Below, piece by piece: positions 1 to 7,699 of a stretch of DNA of 64,000 nucleotides. Below the pieces are notes generated by a model that made no database searches, was not told where the DNA came from, and saw only the letters and a program-made list of their open reading frames with translations. A program made the translations under genes and the position numbers. The DNA is from RGIG7213 sp045124505 (GTDB lineage: Bacteria; Bacillota; Clostridia; Oscillospirales; CAG-272), in the NCBI GenBank assembly GCA_045124505.1, contig JBGVLZ010000024.1:29475-93474 (forward strand), read 5' to 3'. The stretch's first letter is position 1. Each line of letters starts with the position of its first letter.

Positions 1-77
1 TCGGAACAAAAAGTATTCAACATCATATTCTTCAGCTTGTCAACATAGTTGTAAACATTCCCGAAAAAAGGAGGAAT

Positions 78-140
78 ATGTCCACATATGTGTGGAATGA
101 TGTGGATTTCTTTGTGGAAAATGTGGATAAGTCTGTGGTT
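78..140. promoter_or_regulatory. DnaA-box cluster (part of oriC) beside dnaA
   Basis: Four closely spaced copies of the 9-mer TGTGGANNN lie at 91-99, 101-109, 113-121 and 122-130; the last (TGTGGATAA) is the exact complement of the DnaA box TTATCCACA. An opposite-strand box-like ATGTCCACA lies at 78-86 and a weaker TCTGTGGTT at 132-140. dnaA is on the minus strand ending at 163, so this cluster is downstream of dnaA, where dnaN usually follows in Firmicutes. Such dnaA-dnaN spacers are a known half of bipartite origins. That it is the active origin is inference. Confidence 0.75.
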
Positions 141-162
141 TTTCTGTTGGAATACGTTTGAA

Positions 163-1665
163 CTACATTTTAATTTCGTTTTCTATTTCCTCAATTTCCC
201 TCTCAAACAGCGGTTCTGACTTCATTTTTGTTTCCACAACGTCAATTGAGTTCATGATTGTGGAATGATCACGTCCGAACAGCGCGCCTATCTGCTTGAG
301 TGAGTACGGCGTGTACTTTCTTATAAGGAATATTACGATATGGCGTGCGGAGGTTATCTCCTTACGCTTACTCTTGCTTTTTATCTCGTTTTCGTCCACA
401 TTCAGCTTCTTTGCGACCGTTTTGAATATACGGTCCGTTATGACCTGAGGCGATACGTCGAGATTCATCATGTCGGCAATTGCCTTTTTCGTCATATCGT
501 ACGTTATCGGAATACCGTAAAGTGCGCTGGTTGCGGCAATTTTCTTAAGCGAGCCTTCTATCTGTCTTATGTTTCTGCTTAAATTTTCAGCTAAAAGCGT
601 TACGACATCGTTGGGGATGTCCATGTTGTACGATTCCGCCTTGCTTTTTATGATCGCGGCGCGAAGCTCATAGTCAGGCGGCTGGATGTCAGCCATAAGT
701 CCCATTTCAAAACGGTTCTGGAGTCTGTCCTGAAGCGTCTGAATTTCTCTGGGGGGCTTGTCCGATGCTAAAATTATCTGCTTATGCTCCTCGTAAAGAG
801 CGTTGAACGTGTGGAAAAATTCCTCCTGCACGCTTTCCTTGCCTGCGATGAACTGTATATCGTCGACGAGAAGCACATCGATCGTTCTGTACTTGTTACG
901 GAATATAACAGGGCCGTTTTTTGTACGCAGGCTTTCAATAAGCTGATTTGTAAATTCCTCACCCTTGACGTAAATTATCTTCAGGTCGGGGTTTCTTGTC
1001 AGAAGCTCGTTTGTAATGGCATAAAGCAGGTGCGTTTTGCCAAGACCGCTGGGACCGTATACAAACAGGGGGTTCCATGCAGTAAACGGATTTGTCGCCA
1101 CGGCATAGCACGCATTGTATACAAAGCGGTTTGATGAGCCTACTATGTAATTGTCAAATGTGTAATCGTCGTTTATCTGTGTTTTGAGGTTTATTTTTGC
1201 AGAAAGCTGTGACTCCTCTGTTGTTTCCTCGGGAGCTTCCTTTTCGTGCGTTGTAAAGAAGTTGAGCTCACTGCCGTTTGCCATAAGAGCATTTGAGCCC
1301 TGCTTTGCACCCTCCTCGGTGCCTTTGGAATACTGTCTTGAATAGATATCTCCGCCGAATTCGGGGTTTTCAAGATCGTATTCGATATCCTTTTTTATCT
1401 GCTTAATGTTTTTTGAATCCTTATCCTGAGCGTATATGTAAATTACCTTGAATTCGCCAAGCACCTTATGCAAAAGCCTTTCAAGCAGTCTTGTTTCGTC
1501 CCTGACGAAATCAAGCGTTGCCGTCGTCGGCGTCATAATTATTGCGTACTGCGATTCTATGTCAACTATCTGCATGTCCGAAAACCAGGAATTGACCTTT
1601 ATTTCGGAGATATTTTTTCTAAGCTCTGTAAGGACACCGTTCCATATATCTTCGTATGTAGTCAT
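163..1665 (-). CDS. dnaA: chromosomal replication initiator protein DnaA
   Basis: DnaA binds DnaA boxes at oriC, forms an ATP-dependent filament and opens the origin. The 500-residue product has the standard layout: an N-terminal domain I (about residues 1-80), a variable acidic linker (about 85-160), an AAA+ ATPase with Walker A GPSGLGKTH at 204-212 and Walker B LLVDDIQF near 267, and a C-terminal helix-turn-helix with the signature FGRDHSTI that contacts the box. It is slightly longer than the usual 440-470 residues because of the linker. DnaA boxes lie just downstream at 78-140, which fits autoregulation and origin function. Upstream (1666-2550) there are repeats instead of the usual rpmH. 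The ATG at 1665 is preceded by an AAAGGACAT ribosome site. Confidence 0.98.
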   Translation of the reverse strand: MTTYEDIWNGVLTELRKNISEIKVNSWFSDMQIVDIESQYAIIMTPTTATLDFVRDETRLLERLLHKVLGEFKVIYIYAQDKDSKNIKQIKKDIEYDLENPEFGGDIYSRQYSKGTEEGAKQGSNALMANGSELNFFTTHEKEAPEETTEESQLSAKINLKTQINDDYTFDNYIVGSSNRFVYNACYAVATNPFTAWNPLFVYGPSGLGKTHLLYAITNELLTRNPDLKIIYVKGEEFTNQLIESLRTKNGPVIFRNKYRTIDVLLVDDIQFIAGKESVQEEFFHTFNALYEEHKQIILASDKPPREIQTLQDRLQNRFEMGLMADIQPPDYELRAAIIKSKAESYNMDIPNDVVTLLAENLSRNIRQIEGSLKKIAATSALYGIPITYDMTKKAIADMMNLDVSPQVITDRIFKTVAKKLNVDENEIKSKSKRKEITSARHIVIFLIRKYTPYSLKQIGALFGRDHSTIMNSIDVVETKMKSEPLFEREIEEIENEIKM

Positions 1666-1699
1666 TTTGTATGTCCTTTCATTTTAAAATCGATTTTGT

Positions 1700-2300
1700 A
1701 TATTTTATACTCGTTTAATTCGGGGTGATGCCGTAGGGGACGACGTCCTCGACGTCCCGTTTAAACCCATTTACACTCGTTTCATGCGGACGTGCGATGC
1801 ACGCCCCTACGGAAGGCGTTCAATGCGGGTCATTCGTGAATGACCCCTACGGTCTGTATATTCGGGGTGATGCCGTAGGGCGGGGGTTTATCTCCCGCCG
1901 GATGAAACCCATTTATGTTCATTTTATGCGGGTCGTCGTGGGCGCCGACCCCTACAAAGGCGTTCAATGCGGACGTGCAATGCACGCCCCTACAAAGGCG
2001 TTTCATGCTCATTTAATTCGGGGTGGTGCCTGTAGGGGCGGTTCACGAACCGCCCGTATGAAACCCGTTTAATATAACACCTCATCCGTCTGTAAATGTG
2101 TTTAATTTTCACGGGACGTCGAGGACGTCGTCCCCTACGGAAGGCGTTTAATGCGGACGTGCGATGCACGCCCCTACGGTATAACGATATTCGCACAGCG
2201 AATATCATTTCATGTTTGTTTTACAAACATTTCAAGCGGCACCGCCGCATTTCATGCCGCAGGCATTTCATTCAATATGATGAAACCCGTTTGTGCCCAT
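1700..2300. repeat. Intergenic palindromic repeat mosaic between dnaA and nadE
   Basis: This gap has no credible gene. It holds at least eight GC-rich palindromic units in tandem. Most carry GTAGGGG or CCCCTAC at one edge around different cores: ACGTCGAGGACGT, GTGCGATGCAC, GGTCATTCGTGAATGACC, GGCGGGGGTTTATCTCCCGCC and CGGTTCACGAACCG. Linkers such as GGCGTTTAATGCGG and GAAACCCATTTA recur. ORFs read across it are translations of repeats. From 2186 to 2271 it ends in a separate palindrome/ATTTCAW array. Confidence 0.9.
2186..2271. repeat. Array of different short palindromes with constant ATTTCAW spacers (copy 1)
   Basis: Four perfect inverted repeats follow one another: arms GATATTCGC/GCGAATATC at 2186-2206, GTTTGT/ACAAAC at 2214-2228, GCGGC/GCCGC at 2236-2248 and GCC/GGC at 2256-2264. 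Each is followed by a 7-base spacer ATTTCAT or ATTTCAA. A homologous array with changed stems is at 6224-6320. Function unknown. Confidence 0.85.
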
Positions 2301-2458
2301 TTAATTCGTGATGGTGCCGCATGGGCGTATTTGATGAAAACATTACATCACTATATATTATACCACATTTTATACTAAATTACAATATATAATTTATAAT
2401 TTAATTAAAGAAATATTTATAAATAAATTTTTGAAAGACTATAATTTTAAAAAACGTA

Positions 2459-2487
2459 TTGATTTATTCACCCCTGTATGATATAAT
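2459..2487 (+). promoter_or_regulatory. Sigma-A-type promoter for nadE-glyA
   Basis: TTGATT at 2459-2464 and TATAAT at 2482-2487 are 17 bases apart, about 67 bases before the nadE start. The region 2340-2460 is strongly AT-rich. Confidence 0.75.
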
Positions 2488-2554
2488 GGGGCGAAAATAT
2501 GTTTTTCCGCTTTAATGCGGTAAAATAAAAACAAATTTTGAAAGAGGATCTTAT

Positions 2555-4453
2555 ATGCTTGACGGTTTTATAAAAGTTGCCGCATCAAGCGTGGAAACGT
2601 TTGTCGGCAATCCTGTCAAAAATGCTGAAAATATCATAAAAGCCGTTAAACAAGCGGATAATTCGGGTGTTAAGCTGTTGTGCTTTCCTGAGCTTTGCAT
2701 CACGGGCATTGACTGCGGAAGCCTGTTTTTCTCCGACGTTTTGCTGAAAAAAGCAAAGGCGGCGCTGCTTCGGATAATTTCAGAAACAGCCGACACGGAC
2801 GTTATGTTTGCTGTCGGACTTCCCGTAAAAATTTCATCAAAAATTTACAATTGTGCGGCGGTCATCGGCGGCGGAAAGCTGTATTGCCTTATTCCGTCAC
2901 GGCAGGATTCTCCGTATTTTGCAAAATTTGAAGGCGAAAAGGGCGTATATCTTTACGATTTTATTGAAAGCGATGACGGCTATACGGAATCAATACCGTT
3001 TACCGACAAGATAATTTTCTCCTGTAAGGATTGCGAAAATTACAAATTCGGTGTCATTTTCGGATATAACGGCAAAAAGACAGAGGAGCTTTGCAAAAAA
3101 GGCGCAAAGATAATACTTTCCATGTCAAATTATCCCGAAACGGTGACATCTCAGGATAATAAAAATACATTTTATAAGTGCCTTTCGGCAAAGCAGATAT
3201 GCTCTGTCATCTGTGCCGAATGTGACGAAACGGAATCGACTGCAAAGGCTGTATATTCAGCCAACCACATGATATATGAGTGCGGCTCAAGGCTTGCGGA
3301 AAATGAGCCGTTTGGCAACGAAAAAATGCTTATTTCCGAAGTGGATGTAAACAAGATTTCAAATTTGAGAAGCCGTGAAAAGTCATATAACGAAGAACCC
3401 TCGCTTTACTTCAAGGATTCGGGAATATATGACGAGTTTGAGTTTGTTCAGGACATAACCGTAACAGCTCTTACACGCCATATAGACAAAAATCCGTTTA
3501 TGCCCGACGGATGCGATGCGGCAAAAAGGGCGCTTCATATAACGAAAATACAGGCTTCGGGCTTGAGAAAGCGGCTTTTGGCATCTCACAGTAAAAAAAT
3601 GGTCATCGGCATTTCAGGCGGGCTCGATTCCACGCTTGCACTGCTCATATGCGTTAAAACAGCGGATATTCTCGAATATGACAGAAAGTGCATTATCGCT
3701 GTCACAATGCCGTGCTTCGGTACGTCGCACCGTACAAAATCAAACGCTGTTGTGCTTTGCGAAAAGTTAGGCGTTGATTTAAGAGAAATTGATATAACCG
3801 AGGCTGTAAAGCTTCATTTTAAAGATATTTCACACGATGAAGCAATAAAAAATGCCGCTTACGAAAATGCGCAGGCGCGTGAGCGCACGCAGGTGCTTAT
3901 GGACATCGCCAATGATGAGGGCGGTATCGTTATCGGCACGGGAGATCTGAGTGAGATGGCGCTCGGCTGGTGCACGTACAACGGCGACCATATGTCGATG
4001 TATGCGGTAAACTGCTCAGTTCCGAAAACATTAATGCGCAAGATCGTGGAAAACGAGGCGGGAAGATGCATAAGCGCAGTGCTTTCCGACACGCTTTTTG
4101 ATATACTGAATACGCCTGTATCGCCTGAGCTTATGCCGCCCGAGGACGGAAAGATAGCGCAGTACACGGAAGAGATAATAGGTCCTTACGCATTACACGA
4201 TTTCTTTATTTACTATACCGTGAAGTACGGTTACACAAACGAAAAGATATTGCGCCTTGCAGAATACGCATTTGACGGCGAATATGAAAGGGCGGATATC
4301 GAAAAATGCTATAACGTCTTCAAAAGACGGTTTGCAACACAGCAGTTCAAGCGTTCATGCGCACCCGACGGGGTGATAGTAGGAAGTGTTAATTTGTCAA
4401 ATTACGGCGGCTTTTCAATGCCGTCGGACGTTGACGGCGATATATTTTCGTAA
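2555..4453 (+). CDS. nadE: NAD+ synthase with a degenerate glutaminase domain
   Basis: NadE makes NAD+ from deamido-NAD+, ATP and an amide donor. The 632-residue product has the two-domain glutamine-dependent layout: an N-terminal nitrilase-like domain (about 1-290) and a C-terminal ATP-pyrophosphatase synthase domain with SGGLDS at 354-359 and a conserved GTGDLSEMALGWCTYNGDH block. The amidase domain looks degenerate. The Glu of the triad is present (CFPELCITG, Glu46), but where relatives have the nucleophile in an EICEDLW-like motif this protein reads GVIFGYNG (166-173), with Gly at the Cys position. The synthase domain looks intact, so it may use free ammonia; this is inference. The start has a GAAAGAGGATC ribosome site. 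glyA follows 22 bases later and probably shares the mRNA. Confidence 0.93.
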   Translation: MLDGFIKVAASSVETFVGNPVKNAENIIKAVKQADNSGVKLLCFPELCITGIDCGSLFFSDVLLKKAKAALLRIISETADTDVMFAVGLPVKISSKIYNCAAVIGGGKLYCLIPSRQDSPYFAKFEGEKGVYLYDFIESDDGYTESIPFTDKIIFSCKDCENYKFGVIFGYNGKKTEELCKKGAKIILSMSNYPETVTSQDNKNTFYKCLSAKQICSVICAECDETESTAKAVYSANHMIYECGSRLAENEPFGNEKMLISEVDVNKISNLRSREKSYNEEPSLYFKDSGIYDEFEFVQDITVTALTRHIDKNPFMPDGCDAAKRALHITKIQASGLRKRLLASHSKKMVIGISGGLDSTLALLICVKTADILEYDRKCIIAVTMPCFGTSHRTKSNAVVLCEKLGVDLREIDITEAVKLHFKDISHDEAIKNAAYENAQARERTQVLMDIANDEGGIVIGTGDLSEMALGWCTYNGDHMSMYAVNCSVPKTLMRKIVENEAGRCISAVLSDTLFDILNTPVSPELMPPEDGKIAQYTEEIIGPYALHDFFIYYTVKYGYTNEKILRLAEYAFDGEYERADIEKCYNVFKRRFATQQFKRSCAPDGVIVGSVNLSNYGGFSMPSDVDGDIFS

Positions 4454-4475
4454 TTAATGAAAGGAAGTATATAAA

Positions 4476-5720
4476 ATGGTTATTGAAAATCTTGAATTCC
4501 TCAGAAAATTCGACAGCGAGGTAGCTGATGCGGTGGAGAAGGAGTACAACCGTCAAAGAGGCGGTATTGAGCTTATCGCATCCGAAAACTTTGTGTCAGA
4601 GCCTGTAATGGCGGCGGCATCCTCCGTGCTTACAAACAAATATGCCGAAGGTTATCCCGGTAAGAGATACTACGGCGGATGTGAATGCGTTGATATTGCC
4701 GAAAACATCGCAATTGAAAGAGCTAAAAAGCTTTTCGGCGCACAGTTTGCAAACGTACAGCCTCATTCGGGTGCACAGGCAAATACAGCCGTTTATATCG
4801 CACTTCTTAAAGCAGGCGATACTGTTATGGGTATGTCCCTTGCACACGGCGGTCATTTGACACACGGCTCACCCGTTAACCTCAGCGGTCTTTACTATAA
4901 TTTCGTTGCATACGGTGTTGACAGCGAAACACACAGAATAGATTACGATGCACTTGAAAAGCAGGCTAAAGAATGTAAGCCCAAGCTTATCGTTGCAGGT
5001 GCGTCCGCTTATCCGAGATTTATCGATTTTGAAAGAATGGCAAATATCGCACATGAGGTAGGTGCGTATCTTATGGTCGATATGGCGCACATCGCAGGTC
5101 TTGTTGCCGCAGGTGTTCACCCCTCGCCCGTGCCCTATGCAGATATCGTTACAACGACAACGCATAAGACGCTCAGAGGCCCCAGAGGCGGTATGATCCT
5201 TACAAACAGCGAGGAGCTTGCAAAGAAGATAAACAAAGCCGTATTCCCCGGCACACAGGGTGGTCCCTTGATGCATATCATCGCCGCTAAGGCTGTTTGC
5301 TTCGGTGAGGCGCTCAAGCCCGAATTTGCAGAATACGGAAAGAAAGTCGTAAAGAATGCCGCAGTGCTTGCAGAAACACTTGTAAATGAGGGCTTCAACC
5401 TCGTTTCCGGCGGTACAGATAACCATTTGATGCTCGTTGACCTCCGTCCGTTTGATATTACGGGTAAGGAGCTTGAAAAAAGACTCGATACAGTTCACAT
5501 CACAGTCAATAAGAATGCTATTCCCGACGATCCTCAGTCGCCGTTTATTACAAGCGGTGTAAGAATAGGTACACCCGCCGCTACAACAAGAGGCCTCGGC
5601 GAGGAAGAAATGAGAACGATCGGTAAGCTTATCAAGCTCACCGCAACAGAGTATGAGGACAAAGCAGATTACATAAGAGCAGAAGTCGCAAAGATCTGCG
5701 AAAAATATCCCCTTTATTAA
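4476..5720 (+). CDS. glyA: serine hydroxymethyltransferase
   Basis: This PLP enzyme interconverts serine and glycine while loading one-carbon units onto tetrahydrofolate. At 414 residues it has the normal bacterial length. It shows the family landmarks: IELIASENFVS near the N-terminus, YAEGYPGKRYYGGCE, VDMAHIAGLVAAG, and the PLP-lysine motif TTTTHKTLRGPRGG. GAAAGGAAG precedes the ATG by a normal spacing. It follows nadE by 22 bases and a strong terminator follows at 5743. The long minus-strand reading frame opposite it is a codon-bias shadow. Confidence 0.98.
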   Translation: MVIENLEFLRKFDSEVADAVEKEYNRQRGGIELIASENFVSEPVMAAASSVLTNKYAEGYPGKRYYGGCECVDIAENIAIERAKKLFGAQFANVQPHSGAQANTAVYIALLKAGDTVMGMSLAHGGHLTHGSPVNLSGLYYNFVAYGVDSETHRIDYDALEKQAKECKPKLIVAGASAYPRFIDFERMANIAHEVGAYLMVDMAHIAGLVAAGVHPSPVPYADIVTTTTHKTLRGPRGGMILTNSEELAKKINKAVFPGTQGGPLMHIIAAKAVCFGEALKPEFAEYGKKVVKNAAVLAETLVNEGFNLVSGGTDNHLMLVDLRPFDITGKELEKRLDTVHITVNKNAIPDDPQSPFITSGVRIGTPAATTRGLGEEEMRTIGKLIKLTATEYEDKADYIRAEVAKICEKYPLY

Positions 5721-5742
5721 TTCCTTTATATTAATCACAAAT

Positions 5743-5784
5743 AAATCTCCCTTACATATCATTTAGTGTAAGGGAGATTTTTTT
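5743..5784 (+). terminator. Rho-independent terminator after glyA
   Basis: The 13-base arms AAATCTCCCTTAC and GTAAGGGAGATTT pair around a short loop and run into seven or more T residues. Confidence 0.92.
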
Positions 5785-5814
5785 ACCGATTAATATAATA
5801 TTTACAAAGATAAT

Positions 5815-5910
5815 TGCGCCCCGTCCGCACCCCCCCACAGTTCGTTTGCGCTGTGCCGCAAACGAACTGCCTGCGGACACAGGGGCGCACACCGCAAGCG
5901 GTGTGTATTA
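5815..5910. repeat. Nested palindromic repeat (CCCC-flanked, variable inner stem)
   Basis: An outer pair GCGCCCCGTCCGCA / TGCGGACACAGGGGCGC encloses an inner stem AGTTCGTTTGCG / CGCAAACGAACT, followed by the small stem ACACCGC / GCGGTGT. Related units with different inner stems are at 7770-7843 (opposite orientation), 28240-28315 and 31728-31793. Confidence 0.8.
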
Positions 5911-5950
5911 ATGATGAAAAAGTTCAATTATAGTATTAGAAAGGCACAAA

Positions 5951-6115
5951 ATGCGTAAATGTCTGTATAAATGTAATAAAAAAATACAAACGGCAATGGT
6001 TTGTGCCGTTTGCTTCGGAGTCGGGGTATTGATGTCTTTGTTTTTGCCTCCCATCGTTATGGTCATAATCGAGGCGCTTGCCCTGTGCTGTGTCGGAATA
6101 CTTTTCATTCTTTAA
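5951..6115 (+). CDS. 54-residue hydrophobic membrane protein upstream of spoVM
   Basis: This short frame starts at an ATG preceded by AGAAAGG at a normal distance. The product begins MRKCLYKCNKKIQ and continues as two hydrophobic stretches (about residues 14-31 and 33-54) separated by a Pro-Pro pair, so it should be a small two-pass membrane protein. It has four cysteines, three before or early in the first hydrophobic stretch. Its stop is followed at once by AAGGAGA, the ribosome site of spoVM, whose ATG is nine bases beyond the stop. Co-transcription suggests expression during sporulation. I do not recognise the family and give no function. Confidence 0.7.
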   Translation: MRKCLYKCNKKIQTAMVCAVCFGVGVLMSLFLPPIVMVIIEALALCCVGILFIL

Positions 6116-6124
6116 GGAGAAATT

Positions 6125-6196
6125 ATGAAGATAGTCGTTGTTCGCTCCCCGAAATTTTTCTCGGGCATTTTGAGAAAAATATTCAAGATAAAATAA
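6125..6196 (+). CDS. spoVM: stage V sporulation protein SpoVM (23 residues)
   Basis: The product is a 23-residue amphipathic peptide starting MKIVVVRSPKFFSG and ending in a basic helix rich in Lys, Arg, Ile and Phe. This matches the SpoVM pattern known from Bacillus subtilis (26 residues: MK, six variable residues, then PKF-x-x-GI-x-R). In Bacillus the peptide recognises the convex outer forespore surface and anchors SpoIVA to start the coat basement layer. The conserved Pro (here residue 9) and Gly/Ile/Arg positions are kept. The ribosome site AAGGAGA lies five bases before the ATG. It follows a 54-residue membrane protein and ends in a terminator hairpin, so the two form a small transcript. 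It is easily missed because of its size. Confidence 0.88.
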   Translation: MKIVVVRSPKFFSGILRKIFKIK

Positions 6197-6197
6197 A

Positions 6198-6223
6198 AAA
6201 AATGGGCGCAAGCCCATTTTAAT
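6198..6223 (+). terminator. Terminator-like hairpin after spoVM
   Basis: AAAATGGGC and GCCCATTTT pair around a GCAA loop immediately after the spoVM stop, with T residues at the 3' side. The hairpin also behaves as the first member of the palindrome array that follows. Confidence 0.75.
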
Positions 6224-6320
6224 GTTATCCGCATGCGGATAACATTTCATGTTTGTTAAACAAACATTTCAAGCGGTTTTACCGCATTTAATGCAGTTCC
6301 GATTCGGAACTGCATTTCAT
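6224..6320. repeat. Array of different short palindromes with constant ATTTCAW spacers (copy 2)
   Basis: Stem 1 is GTTATCCGCATGCGGATAAC (6224-6243), stem 2 GTTTGTTAAACAAAC (6251-6265), stem 3 GCGGTTTTACCGC (6273-6285) and stem 4 has arms GCAGTTCCG/CGGAACTGC (6293-6313). They are separated by ATTTCAT, ATTTCAA, ATTTAAT and ATTTCAT. Order and spacers match the array at 2186-2271 although stems 1 and 4 have different sequences. Confidence 0.88.
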
Positions 6321-6553
6321 TTTCAAACCCATTTTTGCTAATTTCATGCGGACGTGCGATGCACGCCCCTACGGTTTGTATATTCGAGGTGATGCCGTAG
6401 GGCGGGGGCTTGCTCCCGCCGTTTGAAACCCGTTTAATCTGACACCTCATCCACCGCTATCGCGGTCCCCCTATCTCCTATCACTTGACTTCGTCAAGTG
6501 GCTGGAGAAGGCGTTTAATGCGGACGTGCGATGCACGCCCCTACGGAAGGCGT
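6321..6553. repeat. Palindromic repeat mosaic
   Basis: No gene seen. It contains GTGCGATGCAC units at about 6353 and 6526, a GGCGGGGGCTTGCTCCCGCC unit, the GACACCTCATCC module and a CACTTGACTTCGTCAAGTG stem near 6483-6501. Confidence 0.85.
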
Positions 6554-7654
6554 TCAGTCTATTTTTTTGAATATGTGTATTTTTCCTCTGTCGTTAAGGT
6601 CTTTGAGCAGTGCCAGGGTGATGGGGAACAAGAACAGTCCCATTACGCCGAATACAGCTGTACCGACGATCATCGCCATAAGCGTGACTATCGGGTGAAG
6701 CCCTACCTGTGTGCCTATTATCTTCGGTTCTATAATATTTCTGACAACTGTGATAATAAGGAATATACAAACGAGCATAATACCTGTCACGATGTCGCCT
6801 AAAAGTATTCTGATAATTCCCCACGGCACGAGGATGGAGCCTGTGCCGACGATTGGCAAAAGGTCGAAAAGCGCAATTATGAGCGCAACGAGAAGCGTTG
6901 ATGTGACTGACGGGAACATATTGGGATTTACGAGCCCTGCTATGAGCAGGAGCACGGAAAGCTCAAGAAATGTTATTGACATGATAAGTGCGTAAGAACG
7001 GATATATTTGAAAAGTATGTCCTTAACGTACATCTTTATTTCAAGCACTGTATGAGCCGTTTTTTCGGGAAGCTGTGCTATTATCCAACGGCAGATAAGG
7101 TGATAGTCAGCACTTATAAAAAATGTCGAAATTATAGTTATCAGGACAGTTATGAAAAAGCCGGGAACGCTTGACAAAATATTCGTTGTGAAGTTGAATA
7201 TCGATTTTATCGACGGTATCAGATCTGATATTGCGGGAATAAAATCGTTGTAGTCAAGTGAAATATCTTCATCGAAATTACGCAAAAATTCCTGTACGTA
7301 ATCGACAAGATTGCGAAGTGCAGGCTGTATCGTGTTTGTGTAGTATGCAGGAGCCGATGAAAGCAGGTCTGTAACCGATATTACAAGCTTTATCAAAGCA
7401 AGCGACAGCAATACACCCACTGTACATAAAAACAATATCACGATTATGCTTGATGCGCTTTTCTGCCCTAATTTCGTTTTTTTGCGTAAAAACGTAATCA
7501 CAGGCTGAAGAAGTGCCGAAATTATAAATGCGATGAAGAACGGCATAACTGCGGGAAGCGCATATTTTAGAAGTGCGTATGCGATGGCAACTATTACGGC
7601 AAAAAACGCCGTGTTTATTAAAAACCGCCTTCTGTTTTCTGTTTTATCGTTCAT
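6554..7654 (-). CDS. AI-2E family transporter (PF01594-type permease)
   Basis: The 366-residue product is a polytopic membrane protein of the AI-2E/TqsA/YdiK family, whose members export or exchange diverse small molecules or ions; the substrate cannot be read from sequence. It has an N-terminal pair of membrane helices (TAFFAVIVAIAYALLKY, AVMPFFIAFIISALL), a further helix, a large extracytoplasmic or peripheral region (about 110-180), and a C-terminal helix bundle with the family-typical IIALFDLLPIVGTGSILVPWG and IIEPKIIGTQVGLHPIVTL motifs. I chose the ATG at 7654 over an upstream in-frame ATG because AAAAAGGAAC precedes it and the extra N-terminus is translated repeat DNA. It stands alone between repeat arrays. 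Confidence 0.9.
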   Translation of the reverse strand: MNDKTENRRRFLINTAFFAVIVAIAYALLKYALPAVMPFFIAFIISALLQPVITFLRKKTKLGQKSASSIIVILFLCTVGVLLSLALIKLVISVTDLLSSAPAYYTNTIQPALRNLVDYVQEFLRNFDEDISLDYNDFIPAISDLIPSIKSIFNFTTNILSSVPGFFITVLITIISTFFISADYHLICRWIIAQLPEKTAHTVLEIKMYVKDILFKYIRSYALIMSITFLELSVLLLIAGLVNPNMFPSVTSTLLVALIIALFDLLPIVGTGSILVPWGIIRILLGDIVTGIMLVCIFLIITVVRNIIEPKIIGTQVGLHPIVTLMAMIVGTAVFGVMGLFLFPITLALLKDLNDRGKIHIFKKID

Positions 7655-7699
7655 ATTTGAGTTCCTTTTTGTGCGTTGTTTGTAATTCAACTTGGTGCG

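Noticed and set aside
1797..2072. 91-residue frame in the dnaA-nadE gap
   Set aside because: It translates the intergenic repeats (MHAPT, RPYG and similar peptides that recur wherever these repeats occur).
4869..5762. 297-residue reading frame opposite glyA
   Set aside because: Cys/Ile/Val-rich translation of the complement of a well-conserved gene; no ribosome site.
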